64,000 nt of DNA from Alkalihalobacillus deserti (GTDB lineage Bacteria > Bacillota > Bacilli > Bacillales > Bacillaceae_D), in contig NZ_JAJAFR010000007.1 in assembly GCF_020734105.1 (NCBI RefSeq), positions 124,001 to 188,000 on the forward strand, given 5' to 3'. The notes below the pieces were generated by a model. It did not search any database, was not told where the DNA came from, and saw only the letters and a program-made list of their open reading frames with translations. Of the stretch, positions 35,395-45,966 are shown one piece after another; position 1 is the stretch's first letter, and every line of letters begins with the position of its first letter. A program made the translations under genes and the position numbers.

Positions 35395-36537
35395 ATGAAT
35401 TTCCTATTGTCAGAGGAATACAAAATGATGCGCAAAATGGTTAGGGAGTTTGCTTTGAACGAAGTGGAACCGACTGCAGCGGAACGGGATGAAGAAGAAA
35501 GGTGGGATATGAACATATGGAAAAAAATGTCTGAACTAGGGTTAACAGGAATTCCTTGGCCGGAAGAGTACGGTGGAGCGGGAGCCGATTACTTAAGCTA
35601 TGTATTGGCTGTAGAGGAATTATCCAGAGTGGATGCGTCTGTCGGCGTAACGCTTTCTGCCCACTGCTCTCTGGCAGGATGGCCGATTTATAAATTTGGC
35701 ACGGAAGAACAGAAACAAAAGTATCTGCGAGGGATGGCGGAAGGAAAATGGATGGGGGCTTACTGCTTAACAGAACCTGGTTCTGGTTCTGATGCTGTGG
35801 AAATGAAGACAACAGCTGTATTACAAAACGATGAATGGATTCTTAACGGATCAAAGATCTTTATTACCAACGGTGGTTATGCAGATATTTATATTGTGTT
35901 TGCCCAGACGAATCCCGAATTAAAGCATAAAGGAATTGCTGCATTTATTGTGGAAAAGGGGTTCCCTGGATTAGCTATCGGTAAAAAGGAAAAGAAAATG
36001 GGCATTCGTTCTTCCGCTACAACGGAAGTAATCCTAGAAGATTGCCGTGTTCCGAAAGAAAATTTACTCGGCCAAGTTGGTGAAGGATTTAAAATTGCGA
36101 TGCGGACGCTGGACGGAGGAAGAAATGGGATTGCAGCCCAAGCTCTAGGAATTGCCCAAGGCGCCCTTGACCATGCTGTTGCCTATTCAAAGGAACGTGT
36201 TCAGTTCGGTAAACCGATCTCGAAGCTCCAAGCGATTCAATTCAAGCTGGCGGATATGGCTACCAAGATTGAGGCAGCTAGATTGCTAACTTACCAGGCA
36301 GCTTGGCGCGAAGATCAGGAGATGTCCTACGGTCTACAGTCCGCCATGTCAAAACTTTTTGCGGGTGATATTGCCATGGAGGTAACGGTAGAGGCGGTAC
36401 AAGTCTTTGGCGGATATGGTTACACGAGAGAATATCCTGTTGAACGCTATATGCGTGATGCGAAAATCACGCAAATTTATGAAGGAACCAATGAGATTCA
36501 GCGTCTCGTTATTGGTGGGTATCTCCTCAAAGATTAG
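35395..36537 (+). CDS. Acyl-CoA dehydrogenase
   Basis: A 380-residue FAD enzyme of typical length for short/medium-chain acyl-CoA dehydrogenases. [13 protein letters not shown] and [18 protein letters not shown] are substrate- and FAD-binding signatures. [20 protein letters not shown] and [20 protein letters not shown] follow, and the catalytic base is E363 in [13 protein letters not shown]. It makes trans-2-enoyl-CoA and passes electrons to EtfAB, encoded next. AAAGAGGAG precedes the ATG. Confidence 0.95.
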   Translation: MNFLLSEEYKMMRKMVREFALNEVEPTAAERDEEERWDMNIWKKMSELGLTGIPWPEEYGGAGADYLSYVLAVEELSRVDASVGVTLSAHCSLAGWPIYKFGTEEQKQKYLRGMAEGKWMGAYCLTEPGSGSDAVEMKTTAVLQNDEWILNGSKIFITNGGYADIYIVFAQTNPELKHKGIAAFIVEKGFPGLAIGKKEKKMGIRSSATTEVILEDCRVPKENLLGQVGEGFKIAMRTLDGGRNGIAAQALGIAQGALDHAVAYSKERVQFGKPISKLQAIQFKLADMATKIEAARLLTYQAAWREDQEMSYGLQSAMSKLFAGDIAMEVTVEAVQVFGGYGYTREYPVERYMRDAKITQIYEGTNEIQRLVIGGYLLKD

Positions 36538-36560
36538 TAGTGTTTAGATAGTGCGATTTT

Positions 36561-36705
36561 TTATATACCAGCGGAACCGCCGGCCATTTAAAAGGAATTA
36601 TGTATTCTTACCGAAGCTTATATTTTAACGCTTGAAACACAATCATTCATTTGCAGTATCGGATAAAGATAAGTTGCTTCATAATTGTCGTTATTTCACA
36701 CCTTT
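36561..36705 (+). pseudogene. Acyl-CoA synthetase fragment
   Basis: The bases align with 43383-43525 of the intact acyl-CoA synthetase gene: GGAACCGCCGG / GGAACGACCGG, TTAAAAGGAATTATG / AAAAGGGGTTATG, AATCATTCATTT, GCGGATAAAGA-like and CGTTATTTCAC words in the same order. It covers the AMP-binding P-loop (TSGTTGRPKG) and following strand only, with stops and frame slips. It marks a lost second synthetase gene between the acyl-CoA dehydrogenase and etfB. Confidence 0.75.
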
Positions 36706-36791
36706 TCTGGAAAGGAAAGGACAAAAAAGTAAATTAATTTTTGGGAATATTCGTTACTATTTACTATTTTTATAGAAGGGTGGAGGTTCAA

Positions 36792-37559
36792 ATGAACAGT
36801 CTAGTTATTTTGAAGCAAACGTTTGATACGGAAGAAAAAATATCAATTCAGAATGGGAAACTTCAAGAAGATGGCATCGAATTTATCATTAATCCTTATG
36901 ACGAGTATGCCGTTGAAGAAGCGATAAAATTGAAAGAAGAATTCGGCGGAGAGGTGACGGTCATTACCATTGGACCAAGCCGTGCTGAAAATGCGCTGAG
37001 AACAGCTTTAGCAATGGGAGCTGACAAAGGGGTTATCCTTGACGATGAATCCTTGTCTGGAGATGAATATACCATTTCCAAAGTGCTGGCTACAGTCATT
37101 CAGGATCGTCCTTATGACATCATTCTGGCTGGCAATATGTCCATCGATAGCGGATCCGGACAAGTAGGCCCGCGCTTGGCGGAAGGGCTCGGAATCCCTC
37201 ATGTCTCTAGTATTACCAAGTTGGATATCGAAGGTTCTAAGGCGACGATTGTTCGTGATGTAGAAGGGGATTCGGAAACGATTGAAGTTTCCTTACCAGT
37301 ACTTGTAACGGCACAACAAGGCCTAAACGAACCTCGTTATCCATCTCTACCTGGAATCATGAAGGCAAAGAAGAAGCCGATGGAAAGATTTAGTACGGAT
37401 GACCTTAACATAAATCTAGAAGAAGTCAAGACGAAAACAGATATAATCGATCAATTTTTACCACCGAAGAAAGATGCGGGACGCGTACTTTCCGGTGAAT
37501 TCTCTGACCAGGTAAAAGAGTTAGTACAACTTCTTCACAACGAAGCAAAAGTAATATAA
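36792..37559 (+). CDS. etfB: Electron transfer flavoprotein beta subunit
   Basis: About 255 residues from ATG 36792, chosen for GGTGGAGG upstream; an in-frame ATG at 36741 gives an unlikely extension. NPYDEYAVEEAIKLKEEFGG is the EtfB signature start. AMGADKGVILDD, DIILAGNMSIDSGSGQVGPR and LPVLVTAQQGLNEPRYPSLP follow. With EtfA it accepts electrons from acyl-CoA dehydrogenase and delivers them to the FadF-like protein. Confidence 0.95.
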   Translation: MNSLVILKQTFDTEEKISIQNGKLQEDGIEFIINPYDEYAVEEAIKLKEEFGGEVTVITIGPSRAENALRTALAMGADKGVILDDESLSGDEYTISKVLATVIQDRPYDIILAGNMSIDSGSGQVGPRLAEGLGIPHVSSITKLDIEGSKATIVRDVEGDSETIEVSLPVLVTAQQGLNEPRYPSLPGIMKAKKKPMERFSTDDLNINLEEVKTKTDIIDQFLPPKKDAGRVLSGEFSDQVKELVQLLHNEAKVI

Positions 37560-37620
37560 CACCTATTTGTGATTGTCATGATCTAAAAAATTATTAAAAG
37601 AGATCTAGGGGGAGAGGAAA

Positions 37621-38604
37621 ATGAGAAGAAAAGTACTTATACTAGCAGAAACACGTGATGGGAACTTAAGAAACGTTTCATTTGAAGCACTTTCAGCCGC
37701 GCAAAAGATAGCGGAAGGGGGGGAAATCATAGCGGCTGTATTGGGAAGTGGAGGAGCTGAATTTGTTTCTGAATTGACTCAATTTGGGGCAAACAAAGTG
37801 TATCTAATCGAACACGAGCTATTGAAACAGTATACATCAGATGGTTACTCCCAAGCATTGACCCAATTGTTTAATGCAGTTGATCCCGACGCCATATTAA
37901 TGGGGCATACCGCAATCGGCAAGGATTTAGCCCCTCGGATGGCCGCTAGACTTGGGCTTGGATTGGTATCCGATATCACAGATTTGACAATTGATGGTGG
38001 AGATGTGATATTCACTCGTCCAATCTATTCAGGAAAGGCATTCCAAAAGAAAAAGGTGATTGATGGAAAAATATTTGCAACCATTCGTCCTAATAATATT
38101 ACTTTAGTGGAATCGGATCCGAGCTTTACTTCGGAGCAATTAAACTTTACGGTTGAGATTAAAGATCTGCGTACTATTGTAAAGGAAGTAGTCCGCAAAG
38201 CGGTAGGTGGTGTTGACTTGTCTGAAGCTAAAGTCGTCGTGTCAGGAGGCCGTGGGGTCAAAAGCGTCGATGGCTTCAAGGTATTGAAGGAATTGACTGA
38301 TGTATTGGGTGGTGCGATAGGAGCTTCCCGCGGCGCTTGTGATGCGGAATATTGTGATTATTCTTTACAAATCGGGCAAACCGGAAAGGTAGTAACCCCC
38401 GACCTCTATATTGCATGCGGTATCTCCGGAGCAATCCAGCATTTAGCAGGTATGTCCAATTCTAAAGTGATTGTTGCTATTAATAAGGATCCGGAAGCGC
38501 CGATCTTTAGTGTAGCTGATTATGGAATCGTAGGTGACCTGTTTGAAGTGGTTCCATTACTTACAGAAGAATTTAGAAAAGTATTGAATGGAACTGCGGT
38601 ATAA
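37621..38604 (+). CDS. etfA: Electron transfer flavoprotein alpha subunit
   Basis: A 327-residue partner of EtfB. The C-terminal FAD domain contains VVSGGRGVKSVDGFKVLKEL, GGAIGASRGACDAEY, IGQTGKVVTPDLYIACGISG and VAINKDPEAPIFSVADYGIV. The usual GASRAAVDAGW segment reads GASRGACDAEY here, a modest deviation. GGGGGAGAGG precedes the ATG, 61 bases after etfB. Confidence 0.95.
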   Translation: MRRKVLILAETRDGNLRNVSFEALSAAQKIAEGGEIIAAVLGSGGAEFVSELTQFGANKVYLIEHELLKQYTSDGYSQALTQLFNAVDPDAILMGHTAIGKDLAPRMAARLGLGLVSDITDLTIDGGDVIFTRPIYSGKAFQKKKVIDGKIFATIRPNNITLVESDPSFTSEQLNFTVEIKDLRTIVKEVVRKAVGGVDLSEAKVVVSGGRGVKSVDGFKVLKELTDVLGGAIGASRGACDAEYCDYSLQIGQTGKVVTPDLYIACGISGAIQHLAGMSNSKVIVAINKDPEAPIFSVADYGIVGDLFEVVPLLTEEFRKVLNGTAV

Positions 38605-39025
38605 TTCCATCAGAATTAACACTATGATTTTTGAAATCAATGCAGTACGGGTGAAGAGGCAAAGCGAATTCAGGGAGACTATTCAAAAAGCGGCCTTATT
38701 TTCAAAGTGAAAATAAAAATACTAATTGCATTGTATTTATAAAGCTACCTGACGAGTTTGTTGTGATGGGATGGGATGGAATGGAATAAAGATTAAGCTA
38801 ATCTCATCTCATAGATGATTCGTACAGGGAACCTTACTAATCCGAAACATAGGATAATCAAACATGGCTAGCTTTTTCAAAAGATTTGAGCAATGTGATG
38901 GAGTGTATAATACTCCAGTTGAGTGAGTAGCTTTGACTCCTCTCCTTTTGGAAGGGGATAACTTCTCCATCTGGTAAGGCTTGAAAACAGGATGGGTTTC
39001 AACACGTAAACTAAAGGGGGATTCT
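38605..39025 (+). other. Spacer between etfA and the enoyl-CoA hydratase gene
   Basis: About 420 bases without a recognisable gene. Given the fossils elsewhere in this operon it may be the scar of a lost gene. No terminator or ACAGAC operator was seen. Confidence 0.35.
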
Positions 39026-39811
39026 ATGAATAAGTTCGATCATCTCATTTATACCGTTGAAGGCCATGTGTCGATCATTACGATTAACCGACCGAAGTCT
39101 TTAAACGCACTTAATTCACAGCTGTTAAAGGAATTATTCGATTTGATAGATCATATTGGAAGCGATCTATCAATCCGTGCTGTTATCCTGACTGGTGCAG
39201 GTGAAAAAGCGTTTGTAGCGGGAGCGGATATCACTGAAATGAGACACAAAAATGTCATGGAAGGCCGTGAACTTTCACACTTCGGAAATAAAGTTTTTTC
39301 GAAACTAGAAAATTTGCCGCAGCCGGTTATTGCCGCTGTTAATGGGTTTGCGCTTGGAGGTGGTTGCGAATTGGCTATGGCATGTGACTTCCGAATTGCC
39401 AGTACGCGGGCTAAGTTTGGCCAGCCCGAAGTCAAATTGGGTATAATGGCGGGCTTCGGTGGATCTCAACGTCTGCCCCGTATTGTCGGTCCAGGGATAG
39501 CGAAAGAATTGCTGTTTACAGGGGAGCTAATCACAGCAGAGCGTGCGCGTGAAATAGGCCTTATCAATCATGTGGTTGAACCAACCGAGTTATTAACAAA
39601 AGCGAAAGAAATTGCGAATAACATTGCGCTCAATTCACCGCTTGGAGTTCAGTTTAGTAAGAAAGTGGTGAATGACGGAATCGGTCTCGATCTAGAACGA
39701 GCTCTGTCCTTAGAAGCAGAAATGTTTGGAATGCTTTTTGAGTCTGAGGATCAAAAAGCAGGGATGTCAGCGTTTCTTGAAAAGCGGACATACACCTTTC
39801 AGGGAAAATAA
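39026..39811 (+). CDS. Enoyl-CoA hydratase (crotonase family)
   Basis: About 261 residues from ATG 39026 (AAAGGGGGA upstream; a TTG at 38981 is in frame). ALNSQLLKELFDLID, AFVAGADITEMRH (oxyanion-hole segment), NGFALGGGCELAMACDFRIA and FGQPEVKLGIMAGFGGSQRL with the catalytic glutamates mark a true enoyl-CoA hydratase. It hydrates trans-2-enoyl-CoA to L-3-hydroxyacyl-CoA. Confidence 0.93.
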   Translation: MNKFDHLIYTVEGHVSIITINRPKSLNALNSQLLKELFDLIDHIGSDLSIRAVILTGAGEKAFVAGADITEMRHKNVMEGRELSHFGNKVFSKLENLPQPVIAAVNGFALGGGCELAMACDFRIASTRAKFGQPEVKLGIMAGFGGSQRLPRIVGPGIAKELLFTGELITAERAREIGLINHVVEPTELLTKAKEIANNIALNSPLGVQFSKKVVNDGIGLDLERALSLEAEMFGMLFESEDQKAGMSAFLEKRTYTFQGK

Positions 39812-39918
39812 TGGTAGTCTACCAATTTAAGAAGGCGATCAGGTCATATCTGTAGTGATGGAGTCTTGTAATCCTACTAGATATATATTTTTGTAAAGAG
39901 GGCAGAGGAGGAAAAGTA

Positions 39919-41229
39919 ATGAGCTTTTATACTGAATATCAAACAAAATGTCTTATTGCAGAACAAGCTGTCCGTTTTATTGAACCAGGGGAGGACATTA
40001 TTGTTCCCATCTCCCCTGGTGAACCTCCAGCATTGCTGAACGCGCTATCGGGTCATACTAAACTGGCTGGAAATCGACTTTACCATATGATTCCGTCTTA
40101 TCCGGTTCTAGGCATGGAAGAAGAGCGAATTAGACAAGTCTCCTTATTTCTGAGCGGTAAAGATCGTCCGGGCTTTCATCAAGGGACAATTGACTTGCTT
40201 CCGAATCATTTTTCTGACATTCCATCCTTACTGTTGCAAGCGACAACAAATCGCGTCATTATGGCAACGGTTTCAAAGATAGATGAAAACGGCTATTTTT
40301 CGCTAGGAACGAGCCTGTCCTACGTCGCCTCCTTAATTGACAAAGCGAAAACAATTATTTTGGAAGTAAATGAAAACATGCCGCGTACATTCGGTGAGCA
40401 GAACCAAATCCACATTAGTCAGGTGACAGCGCTAGTTGAGAACGATGTCAATATTCAAGTGTTGCCGAATCCAAAGTTAAATGAAAAAGATTTCAAGATT
40501 GGACAAACAATAGCTGATATTATCAAAAATGGTGATACTCTGCAAATCGGTTATGGTGCGATGCCGAACGCGGTGATGGAATTTCTGAATGATCATCGTG
40601 ATCTTGGTGTCTATACAGAAATGCTTCCAGATAAAATTGTGGACTTATATGAATCAGGGGCCATTACGAATCAAAATAAGACGCTTTATAAAGGAAAAAC
40701 CACCGCTACCTTTGCGCTGGGAACACAACGGTTGTATGATTTTATTCATGAAAATGAAGACATTCTTATGATACCGTGCGATGTATGCAACGATGTACGA
40801 ACGATTGCCCAATTTGATAACCTCGTATCCGTAAATTCTACCGTCGAGGTCGACCTCATTGGCCAGTGTAACTCAGAAACTATCAACGGAAAATATTATT
40901 CTTCATCGGGCGGCCAAGGGGACTTTACTAAGGGTGTGCGTTTAACCAAGAACGGACGAGGGATTATTTGCCTGTACTCTACGGCGAAGAATGACTCGAT
41001 TTCCAAAATCGTTCCGAAGTTATCGCAGGATGCGGTGGTCACCACATCCAAAAACGATGTTGACATTATTGTAACTGAGTACGGTAGAGCTGAACTCAAA
41101 GGCAAAACCATTGGGGAACGTGTCAAAGCCTTGATTAACATTGCCCATCCGAAATTTAGAGAACAATTGATCTTCGACGCAACTAAAAAGGGCTTTCTCC
41201 CACAAAAGAATTTCTATGCTAAACCTTAG
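39919..41229 (+). CDS. Acetyl-CoA hydrolase/transferase family CoA-transferase (4-hydroxybutyrate type)
   Basis: A 436-residue class I CoA-transferase of the acetyl-CoA hydrolase/4-hydroxybutyrate CoA-transferase group. SLGTSLSYVASLIDKAKTII, GDTLQIGYGAMPNAVMEFL, SSGGQGDFTKGVRLTKNGRG and VTEYGRAELKGKTIGERVKA are the family blocks. It moves CoA between acetyl-CoA (or butyryl-CoA) and a free acid, which can activate fatty acids without ATP. GGAGG lies nine bases before the ATG. It is one of two CoA-transferases in the window; the other is at 46743. Confidence 0.88.
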   Translation: MSFYTEYQTKCLIAEQAVRFIEPGEDIIVPISPGEPPALLNALSGHTKLAGNRLYHMIPSYPVLGMEEERIRQVSLFLSGKDRPGFHQGTIDLLPNHFSDIPSLLLQATTNRVIMATVSKIDENGYFSLGTSLSYVASLIDKAKTIILEVNENMPRTFGEQNQIHISQVTALVENDVNIQVLPNPKLNEKDFKIGQTIADIIKNGDTLQIGYGAMPNAVMEFLNDHRDLGVYTEMLPDKIVDLYESGAITNQNKTLYKGKTTATFALGTQRLYDFIHENEDILMIPCDVCNDVRTIAQFDNLVSVNSTVEVDLIGQCNSETINGKYYSSSGGQGDFTKGVRLTKNGRGIICLYSTAKNDSISKIVPKLSQDAVVTTSKNDVDIIVTEYGRAELKGKTIGERVKALINIAHPKFREQLIFDATKKGFLPQKNFYAKP

Positions 41230-41367
41230 ATGGAATTTGTTCTTTTGCATCTAGTTTGGCAGGAATCCGGGTAGCAAGGTACGAAATTTAGGAGCCGATA
41301 CGTCTGAATTCAGCGAGATGACTGGATTATGAAAGGGTTAATCGAACGACTAAAAGGAGGAAAACAA

Positions 41368-42552
41368 GTGGAGAAGAGAGAAGCTGTTATTGTTAGTGCC
41401 GTCAGAACGGCCATAGGGGGTTTTAACGGTAGTTTAAAGGATATGTCAGCACCGCAATTAGGTTCTATTGTCATTAAAGAAGTATTACAAAGAGCGGGTG
41501 TTGAAGAGGTCGATGAAGTGATTATGGGTAATGTACTTCAGGCCGGACTCGGACAAAACCCTGCAAGACAGGCTGCGATATTGGCCGGGCTGCCTTATGG
41601 AGTTTCCTCTATGACAATCAATAAAGTTTGTGGGTCCGGACTAAAAGCGCTCCATTTAGCTGTTCAATCGATTTTACTTGGAGAAGGTGAAGTAATTGTT
41701 GCTGGAGGCATGGAAAATATGAGTCAGGCTCCTTACTTATTAAAAGGGGCTAGAGATGGATTTAAAATGGGTAATCAAAAAGTAATCGATTCAATGGTTC
41801 ATGACGGACTCTGGTGCGCTTTTAATGATTACCACATGGGGGTGACAGCAGAAAACCTTTGTGAATCACATGGTTTAAACAGAGAGGAACTTGACAAATT
41901 TTCAGCATGGAGCCAAGAAAAGGCAGAAAAGGCAATCAAAAAAGGGTTATTCAAAGAAGAAATCGTTCCTGTTACGATTCCTAAAGGTAAAGAAGGTCCG
42001 TTCATATTTGATACAGATGAACATCCAAAACCGTGTACGACAGCTGAGAAGCTTGCAAAGCTTCGACCAGCATTTAAAAAGGATGGTATCGTCACTGCTG
42101 GAAATGCTTCAGGTATTAACGATGGAGCGGCAGCATTTGTTGTCATGAGTAGGGAAAAGGCAGAAGAATTGGGCTTGAAGCCGTTAGTTGTCATCCGCTC
42201 AAATGCGAGTTCAGGTGTTGACCCTAAGTTGATGGGAATCGGTCCTGTACCAGCTACAAAAAAAGCACTTGAAAAAGCAGGAATAACACTCGAACAAGTG
42301 GATTTGATAGAGGCTAATGAAGCATTTGCGGCACAATCTCTTGCAGTTGATAGAGAATTGAAATTTGATAAAGAAAAATTAAATGTCAACGGTGGTGCAA
42401 TTGCACTAGGTCATCCTGTTGGTGCAAGTGGAGCTCGTATCCTCGTTACATTGATTTACGAATTAAAAAGAAGAAATGGCAGATTCGGACTGGCAACGCT
42501 TTGTATTGGAGGGGGCCAGGGGATTTCAACCATTGTAGAAAATGAAGCCTAA
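41368..42552 (+). CDS. Acetyl-CoA acetyltransferase (thiolase)
   Basis: About 394 residues from GTG 41368, set by AAAGGAGG seven bases upstream; the in-frame ATG at 41329 lacks a site. [14 protein letters not shown] holds the acyl-accepting cysteine (about C88). [30 protein letters not shown] (catalytic His) and [14 protein letters not shown] (second catalytic Cys) are present. It cleaves 3-ketoacyl-CoA or acetoacetyl-CoA with CoA to acetyl-CoA, and can condense acetyl-CoA in reverse. Confidence 0.95.
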   Translation: MEKREAVIVSAVRTAIGGFNGSLKDMSAPQLGSIVIKEVLQRAGVEEVDEVIMGNVLQAGLGQNPARQAAILAGLPYGVSSMTINKVCGSGLKALHLAVQSILLGEGEVIVAGGMENMSQAPYLLKGARDGFKMGNQKVIDSMVHDGLWCAFNDYHMGVTAENLCESHGLNREELDKFSAWSQEKAEKAIKKGLFKEEIVPVTIPKGKEGPFIFDTDEHPKPCTTAEKLAKLRPAFKKDGIVTAGNASGINDGAAAFVVMSREKAEELGLKPLVVIRSNASSGVDPKLMGIGPVPATKKALEKAGITLEQVDLIEANEAFAAQSLAVDRELKFDKEKLNVNGGAIALGHPVGASGARILVTLIYELKRRNGRFGLATLCIGGGQGISTIVENEA

Positions 42553-42868
42553 AGAAGATGAATAGTTGAATGTGTTTAAAGAAATCATTGCGTAAGTAAG
42601 TTAGCTGAAGAGCTGTTTAATGACTTGGTGAAACAGTGTTATAAGATTTGGATCATTCAAGGAGATTAGGTAACCATTGATAGATTTCATCTTGGTACAG
42701 GAAATGGTGATGCACTCATTAATACTTGATGGAAGAAAATTTTCATTTGAATTAGTGGAACAAGTGTTGGGGAAGATTTCAAAAAATCAAGAAACTAGGC
42801 GGTGAAGAGCCGTCTGAAACCAGCAAGTTTTAAGACAGGCTAAACTAAAAGTAATTGGGGGTATTCGT
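42553..42868 (+). other. Spacer between thiolase and acyl-CoA synthetase
   Basis: Short peptides (LAEELFNDLVKQCYKIWIIQ, then after a stop VTIDRFHLGTGNGDALIN) look like decayed coding sequence, but I cannot name the family. No terminator was seen. Confidence 0.35.
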
Positions 42869-44458
42869 ATGAATCATCAATTGTTCATTCCTGATTTTTT
42901 AAAGAGGGCAGTTACTTATTATCCAGATAAAATTGCTGTTATTGATAATAATATTCGATTAACTTATCGTCAATTTCAAGAACGAGTAAATCGATTATCG
43001 AATTTGCTTATAAACTTAGGGGTGGAAAAGGGAGATAGAGTAGCTTATTTAGCTCCTAATACACTTCAAATGCTAGAAGGTTTCTATGGTGTCATGCAGA
43101 TTGGGGCTATCATGGTTCCATTTAATACGCGTTTGATTCCATCTGATTATGATTATATGATTAACCATAGCGGAGCAAAGGTATTACTGGTTGATGCTGA
43201 GCTATCTGACCTAATTGAACCTGTAAAAGAGGGATTAACTGGTGTAGAACATTTTATCATCCTCCCATTTGAGGAAGAGCAGAAAAAAGAAGGATGGAAG
43301 AACTATGAAGATTTACTGAATCAAGCTTCTCTTGAAGCACCTCCCATTCCTCAAATGAATGAATTGGATATTGCCAATATATTATACACAAGTGGAACGA
43401 CCGGTCGACCAAAAGGGGTTATGCATTCCCATCGAAGCTTGTATTTTAATGCACTAAATACAATCATTCATTTACGAGCAGCGGATAAAGACACTTTACT
43501 TCATACGTTGCCGTTATTTCACGTAAATGGTTGGGGGACACCTTTTGCCTTCACAGGAATGGGGGCTACGCATGTCATGCTTAGAAAAATCAATCCTCGA
43601 CTAATATTTGATTTAATCGAAAAAGAAAATGTAACTGTGTCTTGTATGGCTCCGACCGTATTAAATATGTTGTTAAATGAACCCAAATCAACAACATTAG
43701 AGGTTACTCATGATATTCGGGTCGTTATTGCTGGTTCTGCCCCACCTCCTTCCTTTATTAAATTAGTGGAAGAAGAATTAGGATTTGAGTTTATTCAAGT
43801 TTATGGAATGACAGAGGCAGCACCTTTTCTAACGGTCGGCCATATTAAATCCCATTTAAACTTCGAACCTGAAAGAGTTTACCATTTAAAAGCAAAAACG
43901 GGTATCGCGATGCTTAATATGGATGTAAGAGTGATCAATGAACATGGTGATTATGTAAAGCCGAACGGAAAAGAAGTAGGGGAGATTATTACCTCCGGCA
44001 ATAGTGTAATGGAGGGATACTGGAAACAACCGGAAGAGACAGCCAAATCCATTGTAAATGGATGGTATTATACTGGGGATATGGCTACCGTGGATGAAGA
44101 AGGATATGTGGAAATTGTAGATCGAAAAAAAGATATTATCATCAGTGGTGGAGAAAATATTTCGACCATTGAAGTAGAAGGGGAAATTTATAAGCATCCT
44201 GCCATTCTGGAAGTATCTGTCATTGCCGTTCCTGATGAAAAATGGGGAGAGATCCCGCATGCTATTTGTGTACTAAAAGAGGGACACTCTTTGACAGAAG
44301 ATGAATTCATAACATTCTGCCGGGGGAATTTACCTCATTTTAAGGCACCTAAATCAGTTCAATTTATGAGTGAATTACCTAAAACAGCATCAGGGAAAAT
44401 TCAAAAAAACGTGTTAAGGGAGCCTTACTGGAAGGAAAAAGGCAGAAAAGTGAATTAG
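42869..44458 (+). CDS. Acyl-CoA synthetase (AMP-forming, medium/long chain)
   Basis: A 529-residue member of the adenylate-forming superfamily. ILYTSGTTGRPKGVMHSHRS is the P-loop. QVYGMTEAAPF, GWYYTGDMATVDEEGYVEIV and DRKKDIIISGGENISTIEVE are the A3-A8 motifs, and PKTASGKIQKNVLRE carries the late catalytic lysine. It activates fatty acids to acyl-CoA for the pathway encoded upstream. GGGGG precedes the ATG. A decayed piece of a close relative lies at 36561. Confidence 0.92.
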   Translation: MNHQLFIPDFLKRAVTYYPDKIAVIDNNIRLTYRQFQERVNRLSNLLINLGVEKGDRVAYLAPNTLQMLEGFYGVMQIGAIMVPFNTRLIPSDYDYMINHSGAKVLLVDAELSDLIEPVKEGLTGVEHFIILPFEEEQKKEGWKNYEDLLNQASLEAPPIPQMNELDIANILYTSGTTGRPKGVMHSHRSLYFNALNTIIHLRAADKDTLLHTLPLFHVNGWGTPFAFTGMGATHVMLRKINPRLIFDLIEKENVTVSCMAPTVLNMLLNEPKSTTLEVTHDIRVVIAGSAPPPSFIKLVEEELGFEFIQVYGMTEAAPFLTVGHIKSHLNFEPERVYHLKAKTGIAMLNMDVRVINEHGDYVKPNGKEVGEIITSGNSVMEGYWKQPEETAKSIVNGWYYTGDMATVDEEGYVEIVDRKKDIIISGGENISTIEVEGEIYKHPAILEVSVIAVPDEKWGEIPHAICVLKEGHSLTEDEFITFCRGNLPHFKAPKSVQFMSELPKTASGKIQKNVLREPYWKEKGRKVN

Positions 44459-44464
44459 ATTTTG

Positions 44465-44735
44465 CAATTCACCAGAAATTTTGAAGGTAGATTGTTTAAA
44501 TGAGGATGGAGAGTGGCTATCCGCAGAACAAGGTATCGAAATGGCATACTACTAGAATATGGTAATTGTTCAAGGTGACTTTGTACTGGGTAAGTGAAGG
44601 TAATTTCGGTGGGGAGCATACTTCTTTTTATGATCTGTTCAGAATAGAAAATGAAAATAGCAGAACATGGGGATGTACTAGAGACAATTCCGCTAGAAGA
44701 TCAATGGAAAAATGGAAATGATAAGTTTTAATTAA
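44465..44735 (+). pseudogene. SnoaL/NTF2-like protein relic
   Basis: Peptides CLNEDGEWLSAEQGIEMAYY, MVIVQGDFVLG and SEGNFGGEHTSFYDLFRIEN follow the SnoaL-like (NTF2-fold) pattern 'H..FYDLFR.ENGKI.EHWDV', but stops and frame slips break it. No intact start. Confidence 0.5.
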
Positions 44736-44759
44736 ATTTTTAGGCATCACCAAAAATTG

Positions 44760-45910
44760 TGAAAAATGTATAAAAACAAAGAAAACACCTACGAAATCCT
44801 GGCAATAATGTTAGCTACCAAACAAACATTACTAGGAGGTTTCGCAAGTGTTTTCGTTACCATTAGATTTGCTAGAATTTGAAGTTCTTAAACTTACAGT
44901 TCAAGAATCTTGTTATGAAGTTGAAGTCCAAAAGTCAATAGATGAACGCTGCCTTTATTGCGGGTTCAAGGATTATCAACGCCATGATTCTACACACGTA
45001 AAGTACTAGATTTGGCGATACTAGAAAAAGCCTTGTATTTACTTGTTCATGTCATTCGTTTTTTATTTTTTAGGTATAAATACTTTTAAGGTTACTTATG
45101 CAAGGGGAAATCAACGTCAGACCATTAGATTTCGTAAACACCTGTATAAATTATGCTTAGGAACGACCATCAAAGATGTCAGTAAAAAGCAAAAGATTCC
45201 ATATACAACGTTTGAGCAGGTCATTCCTATGAAACGGTGATAACAATTCTTGCTGTTGGCAATGTCTTTGGAATGGACAAAGGATCGCACAACAGAAGCT
45301 GTTTCTTCTTTTGTTCAAAACGAGAAGGGATTGTCCCCAGAGTTCATTCAAACCGTCGTCATTGGTATGTGGGAGCCACTTTTCAAGGTTGTAACCGTTC
45401 AGTTTCCCAAAGCTACTGTCGTGATTATAAATACCAAGTCGTTCAAAAAGTCACACAAGCATTTGATCAAGTCTCTAAAGAGATCAAGTCTAAGAATCTT
45501 GCTTTAAAGAGAGGTCGATTACTGTTATTAAAAAACAAGGAAAATCTAAAGGATTGGCAAAAAAAACTAGACCAATACTTTGATGACTCACCTGACTTAG
45601 CTCATGCTTATTACTTAAAAGAACTATTTCGAGATGTTTATGAATCGGACTCTTATTCTCAAGCAAAAGAGAGGTTATCCATTTAGTATGACTTGTTCAT
45701 ATCAGTCCTTTTAAAGCGTTTAAGCAAGAAGCGAAAACGATTAAAAAGTGGGAAGATGAAATCCTTCACTATTTTATAACAGGCTATACAAACGCTAGAA
45801 CAGAAGGAACAAACCATAAGATTAAGAATATTAAACGTAGATGTTATGGTATTTCAATCGCGAAAATAATAGATGTAAAATATAAGAGTGGACTATATAG
45901 GATGTCATAA
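44760..45910 (+). mobile_element. Degenerate ISL3-family element
   Basis: The N-terminal transposase segment begins at about 44849 (FSLPLDLLEFEVLKLTVQES, zinc-ribbon CLYCGF). Broken frames then give IRFRKHLYKLCLGTTIKDVS, KYQVVQKVTQAFDQVSKEIK, WQKKLDQYFDDSPDLAHAYY and, near the end, RTEGTNHKIKNIKRRCYG, the C-terminal motif of ISL3 transposases. At least three frame breaks and several stops make it inactive. The ends were not resolved. It separates the beta-oxidation genes from the propionyl-CoA module. Confidence 0.65.
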
Positions 45911-45966
45911 TGATTCATCCTGCTATTAAAATAGTAAAATAAATTGAATAGTAGAGGTGAGGATCA

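Noticed and set aside
45043-45686. Several small overlapping ORFs as novel genes
   Set aside because: Fragments of a single decayed ISL3 transposase in different frames.
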